NCBI RefSeq assembly: GCF_001045675.1
Contig: NZ_LEKT01000006.1
Span: forward strand, 31,797 to 95,796
Length of the DNA: 64,000 nt
From: Megasphaera cerevisiae DSM 20462
Lineage (GTDB): Bacteria > Bacillota > Negativicutes > Veillonellales > Megasphaeraceae
Direction: 5' to 3'
Positions 8,735 through 17,210 of this stretch are shown one piece after another. A program made the translations under genes and the position numbers. The notes under the pieces were generated by a model. The model was not told where the DNA came from and ran no database searches. It was given only the letters and a program-made list of their open reading frames with translations. Within the stretch, counting starts at the first letter, position 1. Every line of letters begins with the position of its first letter.

Positions 8735-9673
8735 TTATTTGCAATACATTCGTCGATAATCCTTGGGAAGCATCCCGGTCTTCTTCTGAAACGCTACAGC
8801 AAACTTGCTGCAGTTTTCATAGCCTACCCGATTGGCAATCGCTAAAATGGTGTCATCCGTCATCATAAGCTGCCGCTTTGCCTCACTGATACGAAAGTCC
8901 TTCAAATATTGATAAATAGACTTACCATAAACACCCTTAAAGCATTTTTTCAATGTCGTCGGCGCAATTTGATATCGGTCAGACAGTTCTTCAATGGTAA
9001 TCCTTCCCTTTAAAGTTTGCGTTATCTCAAGCTGGATCGACTTAACCGTTTCCACTTGACTTTTAGAAAAAAAAGTTTGATTACTGACAGGTATGTTTTC
9101 AATTACACTAAGAAATAACAGTGTTTCCAATATTTTTAATCGATAATACCGTTTTTGAATTTTTTCCGGCACATGATACAATTCATAAAATAAATGTTTC
9201 ATATCTCGATTTTCTTCCATAATAATTCCAAAATCTGAATCACAGCAAAATCGATTGCATAGCGCGGTCAAATCGATTCTATCTTCAGCCAGTAAGTTAT
9301 CCAACAACGGCTGCGCTTCCGGAACATTAAAAATAAGAGAAATCCCATGATAATGAGAGGACGGAAAAAACACAGTATGACAATACTCAGCCTTCCCTCT
9401 CCATCCAAGACACATATCGCCCTGCCCCATATAAAGATATTCTCCGTTACGAAAATTACATTCAATACGCCCTTCTTCACAATGATTAATTGCAAATACG
9501 CCGGGCAGCGGATGCGCATAACAGGAAAATTCTTGAATATGAGCATCCATATACAAAATATCAATACCAGGATACACTGACAATCTCGTCATACGAGCAG
9601 TTCCCGTTTCATTCCGGACTTCAAATACAGATTTACCCTGCCCTACATCAACAAATTTCATCGCATGTGCCAT
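8735..9673 (-). CDS. AraC-family transcriptional regulator (PchR-like)
   Basis: The 312-residue regulator has an unassigned N-terminal sensing domain and a C-terminal double helix-turn-helix AraC domain (about residues 215-312). Visible elements are ITIEELSDRYQIAPTTLKKCFKGVYGKSIYQYLKDFRI and the second-helix region ILAIANRVGYENCSKFAVAFQKKTGMLPKDYRR. It resembles PchR/YbtA-type activators of iron-chelate uptake genes. It lies 28 bp after the PNPOx-like gene, probably in one transcript. The position inside the haem island and the nearby two-turn direct repeats make it the likely activator of those promoters, possibly with haem or a chelate as coinducer. This is inference. Confidence 0.88.
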   Translation of the reverse strand: MAHAMKFVDVGQGKSVFEVRNETGTARMTRLSVYPGIDILYMDAHIQEFSCYAHPLPGVFAINHCEEGRIECNFRNGEYLYMGQGDMCLGWRGKAEYCHTVFFPSSHYHGISLIFNVPEAQPLLDNLLAEDRIDLTALCNRFCCDSDFGIIMEENRDMKHLFYELYHVPEKIQKRYYRLKILETLLFLSVIENIPVSNQTFFSKSQVETVKSIQLEITQTLKGRITIEELSDRYQIAPTTLKKCFKGVYGKSIYQYLKDFRISEAKRQLMMTDDTILAIANRVGYENCSKFAVAFQKKTGMLPKDYRRMYCK

Positions 9674-9700
9674 ATGATTGTTCCCCCGTATCCGAAATCA

Positions 9701-10528
9701 TTACCAGCAATATATCTGCCGAACCGCTTTTTTTATTTTTCCAAATCCAGCCCAAAGAAAAACCCCTTGGACCGGCGTAATTTCGATAATATGAAGAATG
9801 ACCGGCATCTTTTTCAGTCTGTTTCCGGCAATGCCTTTAGCCGCAGCAAGCAACGCATATTCTTCATCATCCGGCTCAATCATGCGTGCTTTACCATCTA
9901 TCTGCAGTCCTGCTAAATGTGAAAAATCAATAAACGGATCAAAAACAGAAAAGCTGACTTGATTATTACGATACAAGTTGGAAAACTTTTTTCCACCTTC
10001 ACTGAACATATATATTTTTCCCTCATAATACATATATTCGATAGGCGTCGACCGAACCTGCCCTTCCCAGCCAGTAGCCAGCACTCCGGTATTATGCTTT
10101 AGCAAAAAGGCTTCTATCGCTTGAAAAACGGCTGTATCATGTACATCTTGCAGAGAAACTTTCTGAACTATTTTTTCGGCGGCCGCAACTGCTTCGTTTA
10201 CATAATGTTCCTGAGAAACAAAGGCCGTAAAATCAAGTCCTTGATTCAACTTTTGCTGAACAAGGTCAGATACTTCATCCATATACACCTTCTCAACACC
10301 GACTGCAATCAAACCAACCGGTTGACCCGCAATTTGTTTCTGCAGCCGCGTCATCTGCAAAAGCATATTTTTTTTCGTACTAATGACAAAAATAATACGG
10401 CGGTACTGTTCAAAAGAGATATCATCACCATATGCTGCGTATCTGCTTATACTGACAATACTTGCCATTATGCAGGCAACCCGCCGTGTCACTTGATCTC
10501 CATCATAAATAAATAAAGTATTGGTCAC
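9701..10528 (-). CDS. Two-domain protein: flavodoxin-like N-terminus plus PNPOx-like flavin-binding C-terminus
   Basis: The 275-residue product appears to start at GTG 10528 after AGAGGG. The first ~130 residues look like a divergent flavodoxin-type fold without the usual phosphate-binding loop. From about residue 130 a pyridoxamine 5'-phosphate oxidase-like split barrel follows (FLLKHNTGVLATGWEGQVRSTPIEYMYYEGKIYMFSEGGKKFSNLYRNNQVSFSVFDP...). PNPOx-like proteins next to anaerobic haem genes include haem-binding or degrading HugZ/HutZ types. A role in haem handling or in reducing the linear tetrapyrrole product is plausible but unproven. A promoter with a Fur-box-like site lies about 75 bp upstream. 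Confidence 0.75.
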   Translation of the reverse strand: MTNTLFIYDGDQVTRRVACIMASIVSISRYAAYGDDISFEQYRRIIFVISTKKNMLLQMTRLQKQIAGQPVGLIAVGVEKVYMDEVSDLVQQKLNQGLDFTAFVSQEHYVNEAVAAAEKIVQKVSLQDVHDTAVFQAIEAFLLKHNTGVLATGWEGQVRSTPIEYMYYEGKIYMFSEGGKKFSNLYRNNQVSFSVFDPFIDFSHLAGLQIDGKARMIEPDDEEYALLAAAKGIAGNRLKKMPVILHIIEITPVQGVFLWAGFGKIKKAVRQIYCW

Positions 10529-10579
10529 TATATTTCCCTCTTTCGTCCAATAAATACATATCTCGTTTTCATTTTACTC

Positions 10580-10617
10580 TTTCATTATGAATAATATAGA
10601 AATGATTGTCAATATCA
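10580..10617 (-). promoter_or_regulatory. Promoter with Fur-box-like sequence for the PNPOx-araC unit
   Basis: On the minus strand TTGACA is followed by 17 bp and CATAAT, a good sigma-A-type promoter reading toward the gene that starts at 10528. The -35 region lies within TGATATTGACAATCA (10617-10603), which matches 12 of 15 positions of the 7-1-7 Fur consensus TGATAATNATTATCA by eye. Iron-Fur repression of the regulator gene is inferred. Confidence 0.55.
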
Positions 10618-10619
10618 TA

Positions 10620-11342
10620 TGTTTGAATCTAAAAAATAATTCGCTGAATTGTTCTTTTTGTTTTTTTTTAATTAAAGTAACAACAAAACATTTTGCAGCA
10701 AAAGACGCGCTACCCCTTACTGACTCGGGAAAATAATACTACAAATCTCATAAAATTGCTACTAATATATATGACAGGCCTCAGATCCAATAGAGGAAGC
10801 ACAAAAAAAAGCTCCTTCATATACTAACACCAAAAAGTTCTTGCATTTTTTTCGGAATGAGAAATTTAAACTTTTTTCCTGAACCGCCTTACTTTGGGCT
10901 TATGTTAGGAATATCTATTTGTATGAATCAACTGCAGATACTGATAAAATTGACTAAAAAAAATAATCAAAAAACTTTTTCAAAATAAATTTCTTGTATA
11001 CGGAATTGATAAAGAAAAAATGCTAATACTAGTTTACAACTAAAAACATATTGATAAGCTAGTGTCAAAAAATTATCATCAATAAATCTTTGTTGTTACA
11101 TAAAAACAAGTCAACGGCATAGCCGTTGACTTGCACACTGTCAGTATTTCACATGTCATATTGATTCTCAATCGATGTTACCAATCTCAGTAAGCCTTAT
11201 CATATGTATGTAAGTTTTCTATTAGTTGTTTCAAAATCTTACTCACTTAATTTTTTTAGACTCCAGCGCACCATAAAAGTAGTACTGACACCTGGCAAAA
11301 AAGATTCAAATGGCAATGCTATCACATAAAAAAAACACAACA
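10620..11342. other. AT-rich intergenic stretch without a recognisable gene
   Basis: This stretch between the second receptor gene and the promoter of the PNPOx-like gene has no convincing reading frame or RNA gene. It is rich in A and T tracts. The only clear element is the hairpin at 11103-11133. A single half-site resembling the AraC-type repeat (CTCATTCCGAA on the minus strand, near 10852) has no partner. Confidence 0.6.
11103..11133 (-). terminator. Intrinsic terminator downstream of the second receptor
   Basis: CAAGTCAACGGC-atag-CCGTTGACTTG is a perfect hairpin with at least an 11-bp stem. On the minus strand it is followed by TTTTT. It lies about 210 bp beyond the receptor stop codon at 11343, leaving an unusually long 3' untranslated region. 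Confidence 0.8.
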
Positions 11343-13352
11343 TTAAAAAGTATATTTCATACCAACGCGCCAAACACGTCCATCATCAAAAAGATGCACA
11401 TCTTGCTTATTAAGAATATTGTCAACACCCATGTAAGCACTGAAATTATCATTAAATTTTTTGTTAATCACAAAATTTAATGTATTCAAATGTGTCGTAC
11501 CTACATCCTCACCTAATTCATATCTATAACCAAGCAGCCAATCTTGCCAAAGAGTAGCCGTGATACCATATTTAGCCATATCGTCAAATTCTAACATTAA
11601 TTTGACACTATGACTAGCCCGATTAGCCAGTCGTTCATTTGTATCACTATTAACAGCATCCAGATAGGTATATGTACTACGTAACGAAAACTTATTACTT
11701 AATTTTTGCTTGGCTTCCGCTTCTACGCCCTGTATTACTGCATGATCGACATTATAATATTTATATGTATAAAGTCCCGATGTAACGCCCTGATATTCAT
11801 AATCAATCATGTCCTTAACTTTATTGTGAAAATAGGTCAGCTTCCCAGAAGTATTTCTATGCTCTCCTTCTATGCCGATATCAAAGTTCACGGCTGTCTC
11901 TGGACGCAAGTCTTTATTCCCCAGAATCAAGGCATAACTGCTGTGAGTCCAGTCCATATAAAGTTCGCTGGCCGTTGGCGCCCGGTAAGCACTACCGATA
12001 TTCATTTTCAAACGAAGATTTTTGCTTAAATGATATGTGTTACCTAGTTTGGCAGTCACTTTACTTCCAAACGCATCAACATAATCCCACCGCACAGAAG
12101 GAATCAGCTGCCATTTGTGACTAATTAGCCATTCATCTTGTGCATAGAACGCTGCATATTTCATGTCTGAATCGGAGGTTAGCCGAGTAGAATCGTATTT
12201 TTCAATGCGATACTCTCCTCCCAATGTCAGCAAGTGATTATCACCCACCTGTAAGGAACGTCTGCCATCAATAGTAGTTGAATTAAAAGTCATATCATCA
12301 GTACTGGAAAGATCTCCCACCGAATGAAGACTTCCTGAATAGTTAGAATAGTAAACACTCTGTTTTTTATTAAATTTTGTATTGTATATACGAAACTCGT
12401 AATCACCTAAACGATCTTTTCCTTTATATCCAATACCGGTAGTCCATCGTTCATGATCAAAGAGATTTCTATATCCCGCTGTCAAAACAGTCCCGCTGTA
12501 AGTGGGCATACTAATAATATGCTTTGTCAAGGATTGAGACTCTAAATTTTCTTTCATGTAATCAAAGAAAAAATCCAATTCTCTGTTTTCCGCCAAAGCA
12601 TAGCGACCATCAAAATTAAAGAAATATCGTTTTCCATATTGATTGGTAACATTAGTCAGCATCGAATAGGTCCCCGTACCAAGATTGATAACCTCATCCG
12701 TACTCCCTAAATAGCCCCAATTTCTAGTATCACTATACCTGCTGTCAATATCAAATGACCATTTTCCCTTCTGTCCGGTACCCACATGAAGATAGCCATC
12801 CTTTTCATGTGTAGTCCAGTCGCTCCCTACGGTTACCTCCGGCGCAATTGTCTTTTTCGTAATAATATTAATAACACCGCCCATAGCATCAGAACCATAC
12901 AAGGAACTAGCCGCACCACGTACTATCTCAATATGGTCAACATTAGACATATTCACGCGGTTTAGCTCATATTTATTTGCTGAATCATTTGTATCTTCTG
13001 TGCGGACACGCCGTCCATTAATTAATATCAGCGTCTGGTTATTATTCATGCCACGCAAGCTGACATTATTTCCCATTGCACTCTGTGTGATATTGAGATC
13101 CGTAGCCATTTTTAAAGCTTCAGTCAACGTATTCGCACCGGTACGTTCGAGTTGCTCATGAGTAATAACCTCAACAGCAGAGGGAGTTTCCTTCACTTTC
13201 TGCTCTGTACGCGAAGCCGTAACAACCACATCATGGGTATTCACTGCAGTAGTATTATCTGTACTTCCCACATAGGCATTAACCGGCAGAACGGTACCGC
13301 ACAAAACGGTAACAATTAATGCGGATTTTTTTTTGCTGATCATCTTAGTCAT
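11343..13352 (-). CDS. Second TonB-dependent outer-membrane receptor
   Basis: The 669-residue protein has a signal peptide (MTKMISKKKSALIVTVLCG..., cleaved near VNA). A TonB-box-like HDVVVTASRTEQKVK, a plug with LRGMNNNQTLILINGRRV and IEIVRGAASSLYGSDAMGGVINIITK, and a barrel with NKDLRPETAVNFDIGIEG follow. It ends in the canonical aromatic KYTF. It shares architecture and many motifs with the receptor at 2737-4887, so the two look like diverged paralogues. It is monocistronic, with its own leader and terminator. I see no copy of the AraC-type direct repeat upstream, so its regulation may differ. Confidence 0.92.
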   Translation of the reverse strand: MTKMISKKKSALIVTVLCGTVLPVNAYVGSTDNTTAVNTHDVVVTASRTEQKVKETPSAVEVITHEQLERTGANTLTEALKMATDLNITQSAMGNNVSLRGMNNNQTLILINGRRVRTEDTNDSANKYELNRVNMSNVDHIEIVRGAASSLYGSDAMGGVINIITKKTIAPEVTVGSDWTTHEKDGYLHVGTGQKGKWSFDIDSRYSDTRNWGYLGSTDEVINLGTGTYSMLTNVTNQYGKRYFFNFDGRYALAENRELDFFFDYMKENLESQSLTKHIISMPTYSGTVLTAGYRNLFDHERWTTGIGYKGKDRLGDYEFRIYNTKFNKKQSVYYSNYSGSLHSVGDLSSTDDMTFNSTTIDGRRSLQVGDNHLLTLGGEYRIEKYDSTRLTSDSDMKYAAFYAQDEWLISHKWQLIPSVRWDYVDAFGSKVTAKLGNTYHLSKNLRLKMNIGSAYRAPTASELYMDWTHSSYALILGNKDLRPETAVNFDIGIEGEHRNTSGKLTYFHNKVKDMIDYEYQGVTSGLYTYKYYNVDHAVIQGVEAEAKQKLSNKFSLRSTYTYLDAVNSDTNERLANRASHSVKLMLEFDDMAKYGITATLWQDWLLGYRYELGEDVGTTHLNTLNFVINKKFNDNFSAYMGVDNILNKQDVHLFDDGRVWRVGMKYTF

Positions 13353-13687
13353 AATCTAATAAGTCCCCTTTTTTGTTTAAACGACAAATTTAACTTTGAT
13401 TCATAAAATTTTTTTCTATCTTTAGATCACCTCATTTACCAGGAAAAGGGCATATTTCCCTATCCTTAAATCTATAAATTTTCTCTAAATTTAAAAGAGT
13501 TTACTCTGAAATTTCTCATATCTGCACTCATAAGCATGAATCTCACTCCAATTATCCAAATTCACACTATTATTGCAAATTTTTATCTTTAAAAATCAGC
13601 ATGCATATCTACATCAAACGGTAATGCAAAAGAGTTTGATTTTACTTTCATTGGCACATGGCCTACATGCAAACATCCGTTTAGACA
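13353..13687. other. Intergenic region upstream of the second receptor
   Basis: The 335 bp between the ChuW-like gene and the receptor gene is AT-rich. It holds a Shine-Dalgarno-like AGGGGA before the receptor and a short palindrome AGAGTTTACTCT near 13496-13507. No gene, clear Fur box or direct-repeat operator was found. Confidence 0.5.
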
Positions 13688-15241
13688 TTATACAAATCCT
13701 TGCATCCGTTTCATCACGGCTTGCAATTCTTCCGGGCTCATATTTTGCATGGCTTCTGCCATTTGTTTCATGGCTTCTACTCCATGCGCCCCTTTCATGT
13801 CTTTCATTTTCTTCATAGCTTGTATCATAGTATCCGTCTTAGCCGAGTCCTGAGCCGCGACTCGTTCCACCGCAATTCCAGTTTTTCCTGTCATCAAATA
13901 CTGAACACATTCCAGTGTCGTCTGTGTTAGATTGACCTGCCAAAACTGCCCGGCATCAGTAAGCACATACATAACCCCATTATTTTTGACTAGACCTCGT
14001 TTTTCCCATAAATCATACAGCCAAGTCAGATCACAAAGTTTATCATTAAAAGCAACCACCTTTGCCACATCTAAATATCCTTGTTCAAGTTGATCTTGAA
14101 TACAGTCCACAATGGGCTGAAGAGGTGATTGCCTCATAAGTGCCATAAAAGGTTTTTTCCCCGCCTGTACAAACATTTCATACGGCTGAAGTGCCCGATG
14201 CAGCATGGTAGAATAACCGTCCACATTGCCGCCGGCGCCGCTGCCAAAGGGAAACATAACGGCTCCTGACCGCGCTAATGTATTATATAAGCTTCGTTCC
14301 CTGTTGCTGCAGCTCCAATGGCAAATATTAAGCCGTCTGTACGCACGTTTATCCAAAAAATCTTTAGCGAAAGAGAACATGCGCGCCTGATATTCCGACT
14401 CTGCCGCAGGTGGCAGTTTACCGCTCTGAATCTGTTTATTCAATTCGCTGCCATCAAATACATTGAGCTGATACAGGTCAGCACCATCAACGCCTGATTG
14501 AACAAGCAGTTCCAGGTCTTCCTTCCAAATATTCATATTCTGACCCGGAAGTCCGTAAATAAGATCGATAACAACGGCACATTGCTCATATGCCTTGAGT
14601 GCGGTTAAATTACGGAGCACGGTTTCCTGATCATCCAACCGGCCCACCTGCTGGCGAATTTGCGTATGAAAGGACTGTACGCCCAGCGACATACGATTCA
14701 CACCGTTAGCAAGCCATACATCCATTTTTTCCGGTACTAAATCATGGATGCGGCCTTCTAATGTCAATTCATAATCGTTTGCTAACGGAAGACATCTTTG
14801 AATCGTTTGCAGAAGGCGTTCCGCATTATGGGCAGAAAGAGAGGTCGGCGTTCCGCCACCAATAAACAGGGCGTGGATGAGGCCGTCTTTTAAACGTGGT
14901 TTTTGAGCGGATGCTTCAAGTTCCTTAATCAAGCAATCGATATAATGATCTTCCACATCCTGATTCGTCCCGTTTTGGAAAAATCCGCAATACAGACACT
15001 TTGTTTTACAAAATGGAATATGGATATACGCCATTTGTATTTTCTTAGAAACTGGCGATACCGCCATAATCTCTTCCCATATTTTCTGCGATTCATCCGG
15101 CCCTATCACTTCTCCGTTAAGACCAGCATGTACCACTCGCTTGCGTGGAAAAGCTTTGGCTAACGGGTCTCCCGTTTCCGTTCCAAATTGAAAAATCTGT
15201 TCTTCCTTCGACAGACTATGATATAACTGTTCTAAGCTCAT
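13688..15241 (-). CDS. hutW: ChuW/HutW-type anaerobic haem-degrading radical SAM enzyme
   Basis: The 517-residue protein is a HemN-like radical SAM enzyme with the cluster motif C78-x3-C82-x2-C85 (HIPFCKTKCLYC). It also has GGGTPTSL, the LTLEGRIHDL segment and MSLGVQSFHTQIRQQVGR. The long C-terminal region (FPFGSGAGGNVDGYS, then a Met-rich helical tail MKKMKDMKGAHGVEAMKQMAEAMQNM) fits the ChuW/HutW haem family rather than coproporphyrinogen dehydrogenase. Family members open haem without oxygen using SAM and release iron and a linear tetrapyrrole. It follows the flavodoxin gene by 20 bp, which suggests that flavodoxin supplies electrons. The Met-rich tail is notable. Confidence 0.9.
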   Translation of the reverse strand: MSLEQLYHSLSKEEQIFQFGTETGDPLAKAFPRKRVVHAGLNGEVIGPDESQKIWEEIMAVSPVSKKIQMAYIHIPFCKTKCLYCGFFQNGTNQDVEDHYIDCLIKELEASAQKPRLKDGLIHALFIGGGTPTSLSAHNAERLLQTIQRCLPLANDYELTLEGRIHDLVPEKMDVWLANGVNRMSLGVQSFHTQIRQQVGRLDDQETVLRNLTALKAYEQCAVVIDLIYGLPGQNMNIWKEDLELLVQSGVDGADLYQLNVFDGSELNKQIQSGKLPPAAESEYQARMFSFAKDFLDKRAYRRLNICHWSCSNRERSLYNTLARSGAVMFPFGSGAGGNVDGYSTMLHRALQPYEMFVQAGKKPFMALMRQSPLQPIVDCIQDQLEQGYLDVAKVVAFNDKLCDLTWLYDLWEKRGLVKNNGVMYVLTDAGQFWQVNLTQTTLECVQYLMTGKTGIAVERVAAQDSAKTDTMIQAMKKMKDMKGAHGVEAMKQMAEAMQNMSPEELQAVMKRMQGFV

Positions 15242-15261
15242 ATGATCCTCCGATCCATTAT

Positions 15262-15786
15262 TCAGACTTCTGCCTCAATGCGTTTCATCATATCTTCAGC
15301 AAAAGCTTTGGCATCGGCTAAATCCGCTGCATCCGGATGTTTTGCGGCTTCAGCATGAAGCGCTTCCCGTTCTGGCGTTCTGCCATGCGGATGACCTGCC
15401 GGGAATTTTTGATACATCATTTCAATCAGCTTAGGATCAACCGCGCCTTGGCAAATAAACAGACCATCTGCCTTCTTGCCTTCAGGAAGAAGCGCTTCCC
15501 CATTTTTCAAGCATTCCGCAGCATGCTCTGATTTTGGATCGGCTCCCAATGTAGCAAAAATTGCGACATGCTTATTGCTTAGCACTTTGATAATATCTTG
15601 CGCGGCCTTATCAGCTGTCCCGCGGTCAACCCAATAGCCGATAAAAACACAATCATAACCTGCCAAGTCTTCCGGCGTTTCCGTGACAGATACGCAGGGC
15701 GTTCCTGCCGGAAGTCCGCCAGCAATAGCTTCTGCTACTTTTTTAGTGTTACCTGTGCGAGTTGAATACAAAACGATAGTACGCAT
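15262..15786 (-). CDS. Flavodoxin-family protein of the haem locus (HmuF-like)
   Basis: The 174-residue protein starts at ATG 15786, eight bases after AGAAGGGG; a GTG at 15795 is a weaker choice. It has an FMN phosphate-binding loop (YSTRTGNTKK) near its N-terminus and the flavodoxin segments DCVFIGYWVDRGTADKAAQ and IFATLGADPKS. Fusobacterium haem loci pair a ChuW homologue with a flavodoxin-like protein (HmuF), so this gene likely feeds electrons to the radical SAM enzyme or reduces its tetrapyrrole product. That role is from family knowledge and position, not shown here. Confidence 0.82.
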   Translation of the reverse strand: MRTIVLYSTRTGNTKKVAEAIAGGLPAGTPCVSVTETPEDLAGYDCVFIGYWVDRGTADKAAQDIIKVLSNKHVAIFATLGADPKSEHAAECLKNGEALLPEGKKADGLFICQGAVDPKLIEMMYQKFPAGHPHGRTPEREALHAEAAKHPDAADLADAKAFAEDMMKRIEAEV

Positions 15787-15843
15787 ACGATGCACCCCTT
15801 CTTTTAATTAATATAAATACACAATAGATGGACTAAAATAAGT

Positions 15844-15955
15844 CAGCTCTCCCCTGTAAGAAGGCCTAATGGCTGCCTGAATACCTTTGTAAAATAAATA
15901 TGGTTTGAATTATTAAAATACCGGCAGTACTGGGCCCTCTTGCAGAAGAGAGCTG
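15844..15955 (-). promoter_or_regulatory. Candidate structured RNA element between tonB and the flavodoxin gene
   Basis: The leader of the flavodoxin gene has nested long-range complementarity. An outer 8-bp pair joins CAGCTCTC (15844-15851) with GAGAGCTG (15948-15955). An inner pair joins CTGCC (15873-15877) with GGCAG (15923-15927), with an AU-rich interior. A competing local hairpin CTCTT-ctgc-AAGAG overlaps the outer strand. It matches no riboswitch class I recognise. Confidence 0.35.
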
Positions 15956-15967
15956 TTCATACATCTT

Positions 15968-16795
15968 TTAATTGAGAGCAAATGTAACCGTCGTATTCGC
16001 TGTAACGGTCTGCCCTGTCGGATTGGGATAGCTTCCCACAGCATATGCCGCATTTACGGCAGCCTGATCCAATGAGTTATTGCCCGACGAAGATACAACG
16101 GACACACTCGTTATATTGCCTCCGACATCCAAGGTAGTTTGAATGGTGACTGAACCGGTAATATTACATTTCAGTGCCATAAGCGGATACTGTTTGTTGC
16201 TATTGATAGCAGACCATAAGCCATCTGCATCAAAGGGTTGAGATCCTGTTCCTTCCACACCGCTGTTGCCGCTGCCCTGTCCGGAACCAGATCCTTCACC
16301 ATATCCCTGTCCATCACCTGCACCGTCACCGGAACCGGTTCCCACACCGGTTCCATAGCCGCCGCCTGAACCACTGCCGGAGCCAGCTCCGGCAGCATTG
16401 CCGCCAGACGAAGTACCGCCTGAAGCAGCGGGAGCGCCACTGCTGACAGGGGTTGTGGTTGTTTCAGTCGGAATCGCATTCGAAGAAGGATCCGGTACGG
16501 CAGCCGGAGTCGGTTCCTGCTGCGTAGTGCTTTCTGTTGCCTGCTCTACTTTTTGCTGCACCTCTGATTCGGATAGCTTATCTGGAAAAAGAGCGCCGCT
16601 GCCACCGCCGCCGCCAGCATGACCGCTGCCCTGTCCCGAAGTATCACTGATATCCAGATTGACGACATAAAGTTCCTGTTCCTGATGCAGGGCCACACTA
16701 CCTAACAATAACGTCGCAATGCCTATGACAGCAAGATGTGTGACAGCAGAATAAGCATATGCGCGTTTCCATGAAATTCCCTGCATAGCTGTCAT
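15968..16795 (-). CDS. tonB: TonB protein with glycine/serine-rich linker
   Basis: The 275-residue protein has an N-terminal membrane anchor (about 13-35) and a periplasmic linker. Its C-terminal TonB domain (from about 190) has YPLMALKCNITGSVTIQTTLDVGGNITSVSVVSSSGNNSLDQAAVNAAYAV. The linker is striking: a long Gly/Ser-rich stretch (GSGSGSGGGYGTGVGTGSG...) replaces most of the usual Pro-Glu/Pro-Lys-rich rod. The gene overlaps exbD by 4 bp. It transmits proton-motive energy from ExbBD to the two receptors encoded in the island. Confidence 0.88.
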   Translation of the reverse strand: MTAMQGISWKRAYAYSAVTHLAVIGIATLLLGSVALHQEQELYVVNLDISDTSGQGSGHAGGGGGSGALFPDKLSESEVQQKVEQATESTTQQEPTPAAVPDPSSNAIPTETTTTPVSSGAPAASGGTSSGGNAAGAGSGSGSGGGYGTGVGTGSGDGAGDGQGYGEGSGSGQGSGNSGVEGTGSQPFDADGLWSAINSNKQYPLMALKCNITGSVTIQTTLDVGGNITSVSVVSSSGNNSLDQAAVNAAYAVGSYPNPTGQTVTANTTVTFALN

Positions 16796-17196
16796 CCCTT
16801 CTGCTGTGCTGCAATTGCCAGTCGTTTGACACCGGCGCTTTTAAGCATATCCATAACCGCCACGACCTGCCCATGGGCGGTCTGTTTATCAGCCTGTAAA
16901 ATGACTGCTGCGTTGGCATTTTCTGACATATGCTTTTTCATCATGCCGGACGCTTCATCAATCGTGACAGGTTTATTATCTAACGTTATATGCCCTTCTG
17001 CATCGACCGTCAGAATAATGGGCATTTGTACAGGCGCCGAAGCACTTTGTGCCTGGGGAAGCTGCATCGACAGTGCTTTCTGTGCAATAGTCTGCAGGCT
17101 GTTCATCATAAAGAAAACGAGAAGAAAGAAAATAATATCAATCATAGGGATGATCATGAAAACAGGTTTCTTTTTCATTCTAGCATTTGTAAACAT
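16792..17196 (-). CDS. exbD: ExbD biopolymer transport protein
   Basis: The 134-residue protein starts at ATG 17196 after GGGAGG. One transmembrane helix (PVFMIIPMIDIIFFLLVFFMM) carries the conserved aspartate required for proton use. A periplasmic domain follows with the ExbD/TolR pattern VILQADKQTAHGQVVAVMDMLKSAGVKRLAIA. It forms the energising complex with ExbB and TonB, encoded immediately on either side. Confidence 0.93.
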   Translation of the reverse strand: MFTNARMKKKPVFMIIPMIDIIFFLLVFFMMNSLQTIAQKALSMQLPQAQSASAPVQMPIILTVDAEGHITLDNKPVTIDEASGMMKKHMSENANAAVILQADKQTAHGQVVAVMDMLKSAGVKRLAIAAQQKG

Positions 17197-17210
17197 CAAG
17201 TCTTACCTCC

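Noticed and set aside
9606..9620. Operator half-site TCATTCCGGAC inside the araC coding region
   Set aside because: Single copy, within coding sequence and with no promoter geometry; consistent with chance.
10845..10862. Further AraC-type operator
   Set aside because: Only one imperfect half-site (CTCATTCCGAA on the minus strand) without a partner at 20-21 bp and without a gene in the right direction.
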